DNA of 64,000 nucleotides from Hyphomicrobiaceae bacterium (GTDB lineage Bacteria > Pseudomonadota > Alphaproteobacteria > Rhizobiales > Hyphomicrobiaceae): assembly GCA_023384095.1 (NCBI GenBank), contig JAHDXT010000009.1, positions 43,197 through 107,196 on the forward strand, written 5' to 3'. The translations under genes were made by a program, and so were the position numbers. This document shows, one piece after another, positions 47,039 through 55,817 of this stretch. The notes beneath the pieces were generated by a model. That model ran no database searches and was not told where the DNA came from. It saw only the letters and a list, made by a program, of their open reading frames with translations. The first letter of the stretch is position 1, and each line of letters starts with the position of its first letter.

Positions 47039-48385
47039 TCATTCCCTGCCTGCCTGCCATTCCCTCCAGCGCAGATAGATGTTCGCGCCGATCTCCGCGA
47101 AGGGTGGTGGGGGGAGCTTCGTGGGAGCCTCTTCCGCGGAGAAATGGCGAGAGATCGCGCTGGCCTGATCGCTGGCGAGCTCCGCGGCCGCGACACCCGT
47201 TAATGTCCCCCTGGTGGTGCCGAGCCCGTTCTGGACGCAGGCGGCGAAAAGGCGGGGCTCCAGCTCACGCATGACCGAGACACCGTTCCGGCTCAGGCAG
47301 ATGTGGCCTGCCCAACTGTATTCCATCCGCACGTCTTTCAGCGCCGGGAAACGGTCGGCGAATTTCTGCCGATGCACGCGCGCGGCGCGCTCGAGGGCTG
47401 CGGCGCTTGCCTCCATTCCCGGGCGAAAGCTCGAGCAGGTGCGTGTCAGGATCCGGTTGCCGCCCTGAACGGTGTCGATCCGACGCATCGTAGTGCCCAT
47501 CGGGTCCGAGGGCGTGATCCCCCATCGCGGTCGTCCGCCGAGCTTCGTCAATGTCTCCGCGTCGAGATCGACGGTCATCGAGGCATAAAGGAAGATGTGC
47601 ATCAGCCTGCGCTGCGCGAAGCCGAAGCTTTCCAGGTGACCATTGTTCGCAAGGATCACTTTTCCCGCAGTCACTCTCCCCTTCGGGGTGGTCAACACCC
47701 ATTCCGATCCGGTCCGCGAAATCTCGCGCACAGGCGAGTTCTCGCAGACCCGGGCCCCGTCGCGACGCAGACCGGCGCCGATCGCACGGATGTAGCCTGC
47801 GGGTTGCAGCATGACCGTTCCCGGCGTGTAGAGTCCCGAGATGTAATGGCGGCTGCCGGTCAGCTCGTGCATTGCCTTGGCGTCAAGCGCCTCGCTCGGC
47901 TCGCCGAGTTGGGCGAGATGGGCGGCATAGCTGCGGTTGTGGGCATCGGCGGCCGCACTCGCCGCACCGTTCACCTTGCCGCAGGGATCGAAGAAGGCCG
48001 GATCGATCCCATAGTCCTCGACCGCTGTGCGCGCGAACGCGATCGCGCTGCGGTTGAGCGCGATCATCCCCCGGTCGCTCTCCGCCACCTGCCCGGTATA
48101 GTTGTCCGAAGAAATGTCATGCGGCAGGTCGATCATGAAACCTGAATTGCGACCAGACGCGCCCTCGGCCAGCCGTCCGGCCTCCAGCACGACGATCCGG
48201 GCGCCCCGGTTGAGCTGCATCAACCGTCTTGCCGCGGAAAGGCCGGCGAACCCCGCGCCGATCACCGCGAAATCGGCGGTCAGTTTCGTGGTGAGCAGGT
48301 CGGGCGCTTCCTGCCCCGGCAGGATGGAACTCCAGGCGGCCGCCCCTCGGTGGACCGGCAATCGCCGCGCGGTTCTGATCGTCAA
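47039..48385 (-). CDS. FAD-dependent amine/amino-acid oxidoreductase (DAO family)
   Basis: A 448-residue flavoenzyme: ADFAVIGAGFAGLSAARRL is the FAD dinucleotide motif (near residues 38-56), followed by GASGRNSGFM, seen in gamma-glutamylputrescine oxidase-like enzymes, and YSWAGHICLS near the end. It should oxidise a C-N bond of an amine or D-amino acid. It starts with TTG at 48385, overlapping the aldehyde dehydrogenase stop (TTGA), with GAGG upstream. It is the last gene of the GntR-led operon. The substrate is unknown; see the island finding. Confidence 0.85.
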   Translation of the reverse strand: MTIRTARRLPVHRGAAAWSSILPGQEAPDLLTTKLTADFAVIGAGFAGLSAARRLMQLNRGARIVVLEAGRLAEGASGRNSGFMIDLPHDISSDNYTGQVAESDRGMIALNRSAIAFARTAVEDYGIDPAFFDPCGKVNGAASAAADAHNRSYAAHLAQLGEPSEALDAKAMHELTGSRHYISGLYTPGTVMLQPAGYIRAIGAGLRRDGARVCENSPVREISRTGSEWVLTTPKGRVTAGKVILANNGHLESFGFAQRRLMHIFLYASMTVDLDAETLTKLGGRPRWGITPSDPMGTTMRRIDTVQGGNRILTRTCSSFRPGMEASAAALERAARVHRQKFADRFPALKDVRMEYSWAGHICLSRNGVSVMRELEPRLFAACVQNGLGTTRGTLTGVAAAELASDQASAISRHFSAEEAPTKLPPPPFAEIGANIYLRWREWQAGRE

Positions 48386-49887
48386 GCAACGGCCTCGTCG
48401 GCGTCGTCGGAAAGGTCAACCCAAATCGTCTTGATCTGCGTGTACTGGTCGTGCGCCTGTATGCCGTTGTCGCGGCCGCCGAACCCTGAGGCCTTGAAAC
48501 CGCCGAACGGTGTCGAGATATCGCCTTCGCCGAAGCTGTTCACCGTGACCGTGCCCGCGCGGATCGCCCGCGCGCCGCGCAGCGCCCGCTTCACGTTCGA
48601 GGTGAAGATCGACGCGGTCAGCCCATACGGAGTGTCGTTCGCCAGGGCAATGGCCTCGTCAAAGCTTTCGACCGTCAGGACCGAGAGGACCGGTCCGAAG
48701 ATCTCCTCGCGCGCTTGTCGCGCGTCGGACTCGGTCACGTCGAGCACCGTCGGTTCGACAAAACCGTCACTGGCTTTGCCGCCCATCAGCACCGTGGGCC
48801 CTTTTTCCAGGTAGGAGCAGACCTTGTTGAAATGCGCCGCCGAGACGAGTGCGCCGACGCGGTTTTCAGGATTCAGGGGATCACCCATCGGCCATTCGCG
48901 CGCATGGGCGAGGACGCGCTCCAAGAGCGCGTTTTTGATGCCCTTCTGCACGATGAGCCGCGAGATGGCCGAGCAGTTCTCGCCCATGTTCCAGAAGGCG
49001 CCGTTGACGATATGGGCGGCGACGCGGTCGAGGTTCTCGGCATCGTGGAGCACGACGGCGGGGTTCTTGCCGCCCATCTCCAGCGTGACTTCCTTGAGGT
49101 TCGATTCCGAGGCATATCGCAGGAAAAGCCGGCCGGTTTCGGTCGACCCGGTGAAGGAGATCTTGTCGACGTCCATGTGCCGGCCAAGAGGTTCGCCCAC
49201 ATCCGGCCCGGTTCCGGTCAGCACGTTGAGGACGCCGGGCGGCACCCCCGCTTCCATCGCGAGCTCGGCGACCCGCAGAGCGGTGAGCGAGGTCTCCTTC
49301 GCCGGCTTCACGACGACCGAGCAACCGGCGGCCAGGGCGGGCCCGATCTTCCAGGCGAGCATCAGCAGCGGAAAGTTCCACGGCAGCACGAGGCCGACGA
49401 CGCCCACCGGCTCGCGCACGATCATCGCGATATGGTTATCCGATGCGGGAGAGACGGAATCGTAGACCTTGTCGATGAGCTCAGCATGCCAGGTCAGGCA
49501 GTGGACCGTCTCGGGCACGTCCACCGTTTCGCAGTCGTAGATCGTCTTGCCGCTGTCGAGGCTTTCCATGACAGCAAGCTCTCGCGTATTCCGCTTGATG
49601 AGCTTGGCAAGCCGGATCAGCACCGCCTTGCGCTCGCCGGGATGGAGCCGCGACCAGCGACCGTCCTCGAAGGCATCGCGCGCCTTCTCCACCGCGAAAT
49701 CCACGTCCTCCTCCCCGCAGGCGGCGATCTTGGCCAGCACCTTCCCGGTTGCGGGGTTGATCGTGTCGAACGTCTTGCCCGATTTTGCAGGACGGAAGCT
49801 GCCGTCGATGAAAGCCTGCGCCGGAAGGCTCAAACCGGCGGCGATGGCCTTGTATTCCTCGGTCGTCAGAAGATTGGCCATGCTCAT
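48382..49887 (-). CDS. NAD(P)-dependent aldehyde dehydrogenase
   Basis: A 501-residue ALDH: PWNFPLLMLAWKIGPALAAG, ISFTGSTETGR, LEMGGKNPAVV (catalytic Glu) and the Cys in MGENCSAISR. It oxidises an aldehyde to an acid in the cytoplasm. It is closest in look to PuuC-type enzymes, which oxidise gamma-glutamyl-aminobutyraldehyde, but an alpha-ketoglutarate semialdehyde role would also fit the operon. The ATG at 49887 overlaps the stop of the DHDPS-like gene. Confidence 0.93.
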   Translation of the reverse strand: MSMANLLTTEEYKAIAAGLSLPAQAFIDGSFRPAKSGKTFDTINPATGKVLAKIAACGEEDVDFAVEKARDAFEDGRWSRLHPGERKAVLIRLAKLIKRNTRELAVMESLDSGKTIYDCETVDVPETVHCLTWHAELIDKVYDSVSPASDNHIAMIVREPVGVVGLVLPWNFPLLMLAWKIGPALAAGCSVVVKPAKETSLTALRVAELAMEAGVPPGVLNVLTGTGPDVGEPLGRHMDVDKISFTGSTETGRLFLRYASESNLKEVTLEMGGKNPAVVLHDAENLDRVAAHIVNGAFWNMGENCSAISRLIVQKGIKNALLERVLAHAREWPMGDPLNPENRVGALVSAAHFNKVCSYLEKGPTVLMGGKASDGFVEPTVLDVTESDARQAREEIFGPVLSVLTVESFDEAIALANDTPYGLTASIFTSNVKRALRGARAIRAGTVTVNSFGEGDISTPFGGFKASGFGGRDNGIQAHDQYTQIKTIWVDLSDDADEAVA

Positions 49888-50789
49888 GTCTCCGCTTCGA
49901 TCTCGGCCACGGTGCGCTTCAACACCCGCACCACCTGTTCAAGCTGCCGCTTGTCGTCCTTGTTGAGAACCTTCAACGGCGGACGCGGTTGCCCGGCGCG
50001 GTTCCCCGCCATATCGCAGCCGTGCTTGATGCATTGAACGAACTTCCCGCCCTGTTCGAGGACGCGCATGAGCGGCATCAGCGCCGACATGATCCGTCGT
50101 CCCTTGTCGAAATCTTTCTCGACAGCACACGCCTTCCACAGCGCGATGTGCTCGGCCGGCAGGAAGTTGGACCCGCCGCAAACCCAGCTCCGCGCGCCCC
50201 AGGCGAAGAATTCGAGCGCCTGGTCATCCATCCCGCACGACATCTGGATATGAGGATAGTCGCGCGCGAGCAGATGGACGCGGTTGATGTCGCCCGAGCT
50301 TTCCTTGATCGCACAGAAATTGCGGCTGCGGCCGACGCGGTCGAGGAACTCCTCCCCCATGTTGATGCCCGTGCGGCCGGGATAATTGTAAAGCAGGATC
50401 GGAAGGTCGGCGGCCCGGTCGATGGCAAGCGCGTTGAGCGCATTCTCGCGCTCGGTCGGCACCGCGTAGGGCGGTGAGCCCACCATGATTCCATCGGCAC
50501 CGATCTTGGCCGCGGCCTCTGCCATTATGATCGAATCGGGAAGGCGGATGGCGACGGTGCCTACGATGAGCGGCACGCGGCCACCGATGACCTCCCCGGC
50601 GAGCGTGGCCATCTCGACCCGCTCCTCCATCGACTGGGCATAGTATTCGCCGGTCGAGCCGCCGTTGACGATGCCGTGAACACCTGAGGCGATCAGGTGC
50701 TCGATGATCGCGGCGAAGGCGTCACGGTCGATCGTGCCGTCGTCTCGATAGGGCGTAATCACGGGGGTGTAGATGCCCTCGAACCTCAT
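49884..50789 (-). CDS. DHDPS/NAL-family class I lyase or dehydratase
   Basis: A 301-residue (beta/alpha)8 enzyme. It shows GIYTPVITPYRDDGTID at the start, GSTGEYY, YNYPGRTG (Tyr of the proton relay) and AIKESSGD with the Schiff-base Lys. Members of this family outside lysine synthesis are aldolases or dehydratase/deaminases such as pyrroline-4-hydroxy-2-carboxylate deaminase. The operon context with an amine oxidase and ALDH supports the catabolic type, not dapA. GGAGGGG precedes the ATG at 50789, which overlaps the gntR stop. Confidence 0.9.
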   Translation of the reverse strand: MRFEGIYTPVITPYRDDGTIDRDAFAAIIEHLIASGVHGIVNGGSTGEYYAQSMEERVEMATLAGEVIGGRVPLIVGTVAIRLPDSIIMAEAAAKIGADGIMVGSPPYAVPTERENALNALAIDRAADLPILLYNYPGRTGINMGEEFLDRVGRSRNFCAIKESSGDINRVHLLARDYPHIQMSCGMDDQALEFFAWGARSWVCGGSNFLPAEHIALWKACAVEKDFDKGRRIMSALMPLMRVLEQGGKFVQCIKHGCDMAGNRAGQPRPPLKVLNKDDKRQLEQVVRVLKRTVAEIEAET

Positions 50790-51508
50790 GAAGCTCCCCT
50801 CCGTTTGGATGCGCCCGGCGCGCGGCCCAGCGGAACGTGGATGCCGGCGGGCGTGACGAAACTTTCGATCTCGGTGCGCGACAGTTCCCAATGCGCGATC
50901 GCAAGCTCGGCGGCGGCATCGGCGTTGCCCGCCTCGATGAGCGCGATGAACTCGTCGTGCTGGTCGGCGGCCACGGCGCGCTGTTCGGCAAGGGCGCGGC
51001 TGCGCGGGTTGTAGAAGGTCATGCCTATCCGCGTGTGGTCGATCAGGAGCCGCCGGAGGCTCGGTGTGAGGTATTCGTTGTCCGCCATTTCGCCGATGAC
51101 GGCATGGAAGCGTTCGTTCATCAGCGCCCGCTCGGCGGCGTCGCCGTTGCGGATAGCGGCGCGAAACAGAAGCTGCGTGTCCTTGAGGCGCATGATCTGC
51201 GCAGGCGTCGCATGCTCGGCGGCAAGGCGCGTGACGGCAGCGTAGATCATGGGCGCTGCGACGAAGAAATTCCTCATCGTCTTGTGCGTCATCGGGGCGA
51301 CCTGTGCCCCTCGGTAGTCGTGCAGCACGACATAACCTTCGCCGGCCAACTGGCGCAGGGCCTCTCGCAGGGGCGGACGGGAAATCTGATACGATTCAGA
51401 TATTTCAGTTTCGTCGAGATAGCTTCCGGGCTCGAGCGCCAGGGTCAGGATCCGCGTCCGCAGATCCTCGATGCAGGTTGCCTTCCTGCTTCTCGTTTGG
51501 TCGCCCAT
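50786..51508 (-). CDS. GntR-family regulator, FCD (FadR) subfamily
   Basis: A 240-residue regulator with an N-terminal winged helix (CIEDLRTRILTLALEPGSYL; SRPPLREALRQLAGEGYV) and an all-helical FCD ligand domain (RFHAVIGEMADNEYL; HDEFIALIEAGNADAA). It heads the four-gene operon and faces the ProC/TRAP genes. A matching operator lies at 51580-51589. It is likely a repressor relieved by the pathway substrate (inference). The ATG at 51508 follows CAGGAGAAGG. Confidence 0.92.
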   Translation of the reverse strand: MGDQTRSRKATCIEDLRTRILTLALEPGSYLDETEISESYQISRPPLREALRQLAGEGYVVLHDYRGAQVAPMTHKTMRNFFVAAPMIYAAVTRLAAEHATPAQIMRLKDTQLLFRAAIRNGDAAERALMNERFHAVIGEMADNEYLTPSLRRLLIDHTRIGMTFYNPRSRALAEQRAVAADQHDEFIALIEAGNADAAAELAIAHWELSRTEIESFVTPAGIHVPLGRAPGASKRRGAS

Positions 51509-51579
51509 AGAGCCTTCTCCTGACCAACCTGCCGAACGCGTTCCAGACAGCAACAAGCTTTAGCCAAAGAAAATACCTG

Positions 51580-51589
51580 TTGTCTACAA
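51580..51589. promoter_or_regulatory. Putative GntR operator
   Basis: TTGTCTACAA fits the FCD-type half-site rule TNGT-N2-ACNA. It is in the 121-bp divergent gap between gntR (start 51508) and the ProC-like gene (51630), next to the only A+T-rich stretch there. Confidence 0.5.
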
Positions 51590-51629
51590 ATGAAAATCGT
51601 GCATTGCTCCCTCTCCTACGAGGAAGCGC

Positions 51630-52514
51630 ATGACCGACACATCGCGCAAGGTCGTGCAGCTCTTGATCGCCAGCGCGGCGCATCGTTTGAACGGCGGGAG
51701 GGACATCGAACGCATGACCATCGACGCGCGGATAGGCATCATCGGCGGTAATGGCTGGCTCGGAAATGCAATAGCGCGGGCGGCAGTCGCCAGCGGTGCG
51801 GTGGAGCCTGGCCGGCTGATCCTGTCCGGCCGTTCGGACAATCGCGGGACGGCGGAAATTCCGGGCACCCAGTGGACCAAGGACAACAGCGAGCTGGTGG
51901 AACGTTCCGACGTGGTCGTGCTGTCGGTGCGCCCGGAGCAGCTCTCCGGCGTACGTATTGACACGCGGGGCAAGCTCGTCGTCTCGGTGATGGCCGGCGT
52001 GACGGCGCAGACGATCTCGGAGCGGACCGGAACGAGCGACGTGGTCCGCTCGATTCCCAATGCCGCCGCCGCCATCCGCCGCTCCTTCACGCCGTGGTTC
52101 GCGACGCCGTCCGTTTCGCCTGAAGGCAAGAGGCTTGTCCAGGCGCTCTTCGAGGCCTGCGGAGATGCCGCCGAGGTGCCGCTGGAGTCCCACATCGATT
52201 ATTGCGTCGGGATGACCGGCTCGGGCGCCGCCTTCCCGGCACTGCTCGCCGAAGCCCTGATCGCCCATGCCGTGGCGCAGGGCTTGCCGCGCGACTTCGC
52301 AAAGCGCGCTGCCAGAGGCGTGGTGGCAGGGGCGAGCCAGCTCTTCGCCGGTGAGGACGACGATACGGCCGAGATCGTACAGGCGATGATCGACTATCGC
52401 GGCACCACTGCCGCAGCACTGCAAGCCATGTTGAGCCTCGGCTTCAACGAGTCGGTTGCGGCGGGATTGGAGGCTGCAGCGGCAAAGGCGTCCACGATGG
52501 CCTCATCGGGCTGA
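51630..52514 (+). CDS. Pyrroline-5-carboxylate reductase-like protein
   Basis: A ProC-family NAD(P)H imine reductase. RIGIIGGNGWLGNAIARA is the Rossmann glycine motif, then VLSVRPEQL, MAGVTAQTI, RSIPNAAAAI and the C-terminal helical domain with GMTGSGAAF. Two starts are possible: 51630 (GAGGA five bases upstream, coding-like third positions) or 51714 (the usual ProC N-terminus). I kept 51630, 294 residues. Its place in a catabolic island suggests it acts on a cyclic imine of the pathway rather than in proline synthesis. Confidence 0.82.
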   Translation: MTDTSRKVVQLLIASAAHRLNGGRDIERMTIDARIGIIGGNGWLGNAIARAAVASGAVEPGRLILSGRSDNRGTAEIPGTQWTKDNSELVERSDVVVLSVRPEQLSGVRIDTRGKLVVSVMAGVTAQTISERTGTSDVVRSIPNAAAAIRRSFTPWFATPSVSPEGKRLVQALFEACGDAAEVPLESHIDYCVGMTGSGAAFPALLAEALIAHAVAQGLPRDFAKRAARGVVAGASQLFAGEDDDTAEIVQAMIDYRGTTAAALQAMLSLGFNESVAAGLEAAAAKASTMASSG

Positions 52515-52588
52515 ACCCGCGCCCACAAAAATCGGAACGAGAGATTGAGGCGCATTGAAGTTTCATTACGAAGCAAGGAGAGACAATC

Positions 52589-53662
52589 ATGAAGTGGAGG
52601 AAACTCGGTTACGCAGCAGCGCTGGCAGCTGGCTTCTGTACGATGCATGGGCCGGCAGCGCAGGCTGAAAAGATCGTATGGCGAACGGCCGCTCCGGTGC
52701 CCGAAGGCAACTTTCTCTACGAAGCCTTCATGAGGATTTTCGCCGAGAACGTCGATAAGCTGACGGGAGGCGAAGTCAAGATCGAGGTGTATGGCGCGGG
52801 CGTTCTCGTGCCGCCGCTGCGGATTCACGAGGCGGTCCAGGACGGCACCATTGATGCGGGACATTCGTCGGGCTCATATCTCGTCAACCTGGACCCCGCG
52901 AACGCAGTTCTCGGGAGCCATCCCGGAGGTATGGCGGCGGAAGCGATGCTGCACTGGCTCTATAAGGGCGGCGGCAAGGAACTGTGGACCCAGTTCCGCC
53001 GCGAGACGATGGGCCTCCATCCGCTGATCGCAGGCATCGGCACAACGGAGATTTTCGCTCAATCCAACCGTGCCATCCGCACCTGCGAAGACCTGAAAGG
53101 CCTCAAGCATCGCACGGCCGGATCCTGGGCGACGATCCTGAACGAGACGTTCGGCGGCACGGGAATCGTCGTTCCGGCCGGCGAAATCTTCACGATGCTC
53201 GAGCGAAAGGGTATCGACTCGCTCGAATGGGCAACGCCCGGCGCCAATATCGTCGAGGGTTTCCATCGCATCGCGCGCTACATTATCGTTCCTGGCATAC
53301 ACGCAAAATCCTTCCCCTGGGAAGTGGTGGTCAAGGCTGAAGTGTGGGATGCCCTTCCGGCGCACCGGAAAGCTCAGCTCGAGGCCGCGGCCGAATTGAC
53401 GACCTTTCAAAGCTATCTGAAGTTTGGCGCGGCGGACATCGAAGCCATGAAAGCCTTCAAGTCGGGCAAGAACGAGATCATTGAGCTTGATCCGGCTTGC
53501 GTGCGCAAGATCGAGGAAGCCGGACGCGAGTGGATGCGAAAGCAGGGCGAGGCAAAGGCAGCCGGGGGCAACACGTGGGCCCAGCGCATCTTCGCGTCCT
53601 ATGACACCTTCCATCAGGCCTGGCGCCAGAACTCGCACTATCGAGCTCTGGACCGCGACTAA
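52589..53662 (+). CDS. TRAP transporter substrate-binding protein (DctP family)
   Basis: A 357-residue periplasmic receptor: signal peptide ending AAQA-EK near residue 27, then WRTAAPVPEGNFLYEAF, GGEVKIEVYGAGVLVPP and LKGLKHRTAGSWA with the conserved Arg region that contacts a ligand carboxylate. Followed by the small and large permease genes. AAGGAGAG precedes the ATG. Confidence 0.93.
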   Translation: MKWRKLGYAAALAAGFCTMHGPAAQAEKIVWRTAAPVPEGNFLYEAFMRIFAENVDKLTGGEVKIEVYGAGVLVPPLRIHEAVQDGTIDAGHSSGSYLVNLDPANAVLGSHPGGMAAEAMLHWLYKGGGKELWTQFRRETMGLHPLIAGIGTTEIFAQSNRAIRTCEDLKGLKHRTAGSWATILNETFGGTGIVVPAGEIFTMLERKGIDSLEWATPGANIVEGFHRIARYIIVPGIHAKSFPWEVVVKAEVWDALPAHRKAQLEAAAELTTFQSYLKFGAADIEAMKAFKSGKNEIIELDPACVRKIEEAGREWMRKQGEAKAAGGNTWAQRIFASYDTFHQAWRQNSHYRALDRD

Positions 53663-53733
53663 CCTTTGATACTGGAAGGGCCGCCGTCCCGCTGGGAAAT
53701 GCGGGGCGGCGGCCACCGCTCGGGGAAGGTGCC

Positions 53734-54267
53734 ATGAGAGGACTTCTAGGCGTCATCGACCGCATCTCGTCGTGGACCAGCCGACTCGCAATGGCCACGA
53801 TCTTCGTCCTCATCGCGGCGGTGTGCTACGAGGTTGTGGCCAGATACGTCTTTGCGGCACCAACGCTTTGGGCGTTTGACGCGTCTTACATGCTCACCGG
53901 GAGCGTTTTCGTCCTGGCAATCGGGCTGACGACGCAGGAAAACGGCCAAGTTCGCATTGACTTCCTCTCCAGCCGGATGCCGGTGCGCGCTCAGCACATC
54001 GTCAATCTGCTGGTCACCGGCGGCATCGTCACGCCTTGCATGATCTGGATAACTTATGACGCGTGCCGCAGAGCGCTGAACGCTGCGCGCACCGGCGAGG
54101 TGGAGCCGGTCAGTCCGTGGGCGCCGCTCATGTGGCCCTTCTACACAGCTATTGCAGTGGGCCTCGTGGTTTTCTGCCTCCAGCTTCTGGCCACAACTTC
54201 ACGCCACGCCATGGGAGTCGCCAGGCCCGATTCAGTTGACACGCCGTCTGGCGACCTGAAGGTCTAA
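53734..54267 (+). CDS. TRAP transporter small permease (DctQ family)
   Basis: A 177-residue membrane protein with four predicted helices; VCYEVVARYVFAAPTLWAFD is the DctQ signature. It pairs with the large permease, whose start lies 3 bases past its stop. Confidence 0.92.
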   Translation: MRGLLGVIDRISSWTSRLAMATIFVLIAAVCYEVVARYVFAAPTLWAFDASYMLTGSVFVLAIGLTTQENGQVRIDFLSSRMPVRAQHIVNLLVTGGIVTPCMIWITYDACRRALNAARTGEVEPVSPWAPLMWPFYTAIAVGLVVFCLQLLATTSRHAMGVARPDSVDTPSGDLKV

Positions 54268-54270
54268 CCG

Positions 54271-55590
54271 ATGGAACCGTTGCCGCCGTGGCTCATGTTC
54301 GTTGCGCTCTTCGGCGCTATACTTGCCGGGCTGCCGGTTGCCTATTCCCTCATCGTCGTATCGCTGCTGTTTGGACTGCCACTGTTCGGCTCCCATCTCG
54401 GCCAACAGTTCTATGGGCGGTTCTATGAGGTTGCATCGAATTATACACTCGCTGCCGTGCCGCTGTTTATCTTCATGGGCGTCATGCTCGAGCGGTCGGG
54501 GATCGCCGAGCGGTTGTTTAATGCCATGCAGCTCTGGCTCGGCCGTTTGCCGGGGGGTTTGGCCGTCGCGGTCATCGCGATGTGCGCGATCTTCGCTGCT
54601 TCGACAGGCATCATCGGTGCGGTCGAGGTGGTCGTCGGCCTTATGGCGATCGCGCCGATGCTCCGCTACGGCTATAGCAAGGACCTGATCTCCGGGACAA
54701 TCTGCGCCGGCGGATCGCTCGGCACACTGATCCCGCCGTCCGTCCTGGTCGTGATTTACGCCGGCGTCGGAAGCGTATCCGTCGGCGACCTCTTCGCAGG
54801 CGTTTTGATTCCCGGCCTGCTGACGGTCACGCTTTTCATACTCTACATCATGCTTCGCTGCTGGCTGCGCCCGCAGGACGGGCCGCCTCTGAGCAAATCG
54901 GACGTGGAGATACCTCTGGGCAGGAAGCTTGCGGTGACGGTCAGCGCCCTGGTCCCGGCCACCCTGCTCGTCACAGCCGTGTTGGGCTCGATCCTGGCCG
55001 GGATCGCCTCGCCCACGGAAGCGGCGGCGGTTGGCGCGCTGGGCGCCATGATTTTGACCATGCTCTATGGCCGGTTCAACCTCGAGATCCTGGGGGAGGT
55101 GGCCCACAAGACCGTTACCCTGAACGCGATGATCTTGCTGATCGTCGTTGGCGGCATGATGTTCTCGTCCGTCTTCATTGTCGGTGGCGGCAATCAGCTG
55201 GTGCGCGACATCGTCGAAGCTGCGGGGCTATCGGCCACCGCGATGATGATGCTGTTCCTCTTTATCATCATCATTTCCGGCTTCGTGCTTGATTGGGTGA
55301 CCATCGTGTTGATCTGCATCCCGATCTTTACGCCCATGCTCCGAGATGCCGGAGTGGATCTCGTATGGTTCGCAGTCATGGCCATTGTGGCAATACAAAC
55401 GAGCTATCTGACTCCGCCAATGGCTCCGACGATATTTTACCTCCGCGCGATAGCTCCGCGCGAAATTAGCTATGGCCACATGGCCCGGGGAGTTATGCCG
55501 TTCGTTGGAATCCTGGTTATTGTTTTGGTCATTGTTGGCTTGGTGCCGGCCACAGCCACGTATCTGCCTTTCGTTCTGTTCGGGTTCTGA
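54271..55590 (+). CDS. TRAP transporter large permease (DctM family)
   Basis: A 439-residue protein with about twelve membrane helices. It couples substrate uptake to sodium or protons. Seen: AAVPLFIFMGVMLERSG, ICAGGSLGTLIPPSVL (family motif), GIASPTEAAAVGALGA and LTPPMAPTIFYLR. The DNA is less G+C-rich than the flanks (29 G+C of 60 at 54421-54480), pointing to transfer. Confidence 0.94.
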   Translation: MEPLPPWLMFVALFGAILAGLPVAYSLIVVSLLFGLPLFGSHLGQQFYGRFYEVASNYTLAAVPLFIFMGVMLERSGIAERLFNAMQLWLGRLPGGLAVAVIAMCAIFAASTGIIGAVEVVVGLMAIAPMLRYGYSKDLISGTICAGGSLGTLIPPSVLVVIYAGVGSVSVGDLFAGVLIPGLLTVTLFILYIMLRCWLRPQDGPPLSKSDVEIPLGRKLAVTVSALVPATLLVTAVLGSILAGIASPTEAAAVGALGAMILTMLYGRFNLEILGEVAHKTVTLNAMILLIVVGGMMFSSVFIVGGGNQLVRDIVEAAGLSATAMMMLFLFIIIISGFVLDWVTIVLICIPIFTPMLRDAGVDLVWFAVMAIVAIQTSYLTPPMAPTIFYLRAIAPREISYGHMARGVMPFVGILVIVLVIVGLVPATATYLPFVLFGF

Positions 55591-55817
55591 GGAGCTTTGT
55601 CATGTCCTCGGCGCCTTGTGGATCGCCGTTTCGTTGAGAGCCCGAACGTTATGAGATCGTCGCCGAGATTGTGCTGAGGCGCGGCGTTTCATGGTCGGCA
55701 TGTCGCTCAGCTGCGGACAGGGCGACGCATGGGCAGGCGGTGGTTTGCGCGCGACCATGAGGCACTCTCTTGACGAGCCGACATCCGGCGCGCATCTAGG
55801 CGAAGGGGAGCGATCCG

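Noticed and set aside
49884..50789. Assignment as dapA (lysine synthesis)
   Set aside because: The gene sits in a GntR-led catabolic operon with an oxidase and ALDH. Family membership alone does not give the lysine function.
51630..52514. Assignment as biosynthetic proC
   Set aside because: Divergent from a catabolic operon, next to a TRAP system, with a variant N-terminus; left as ProC-like.
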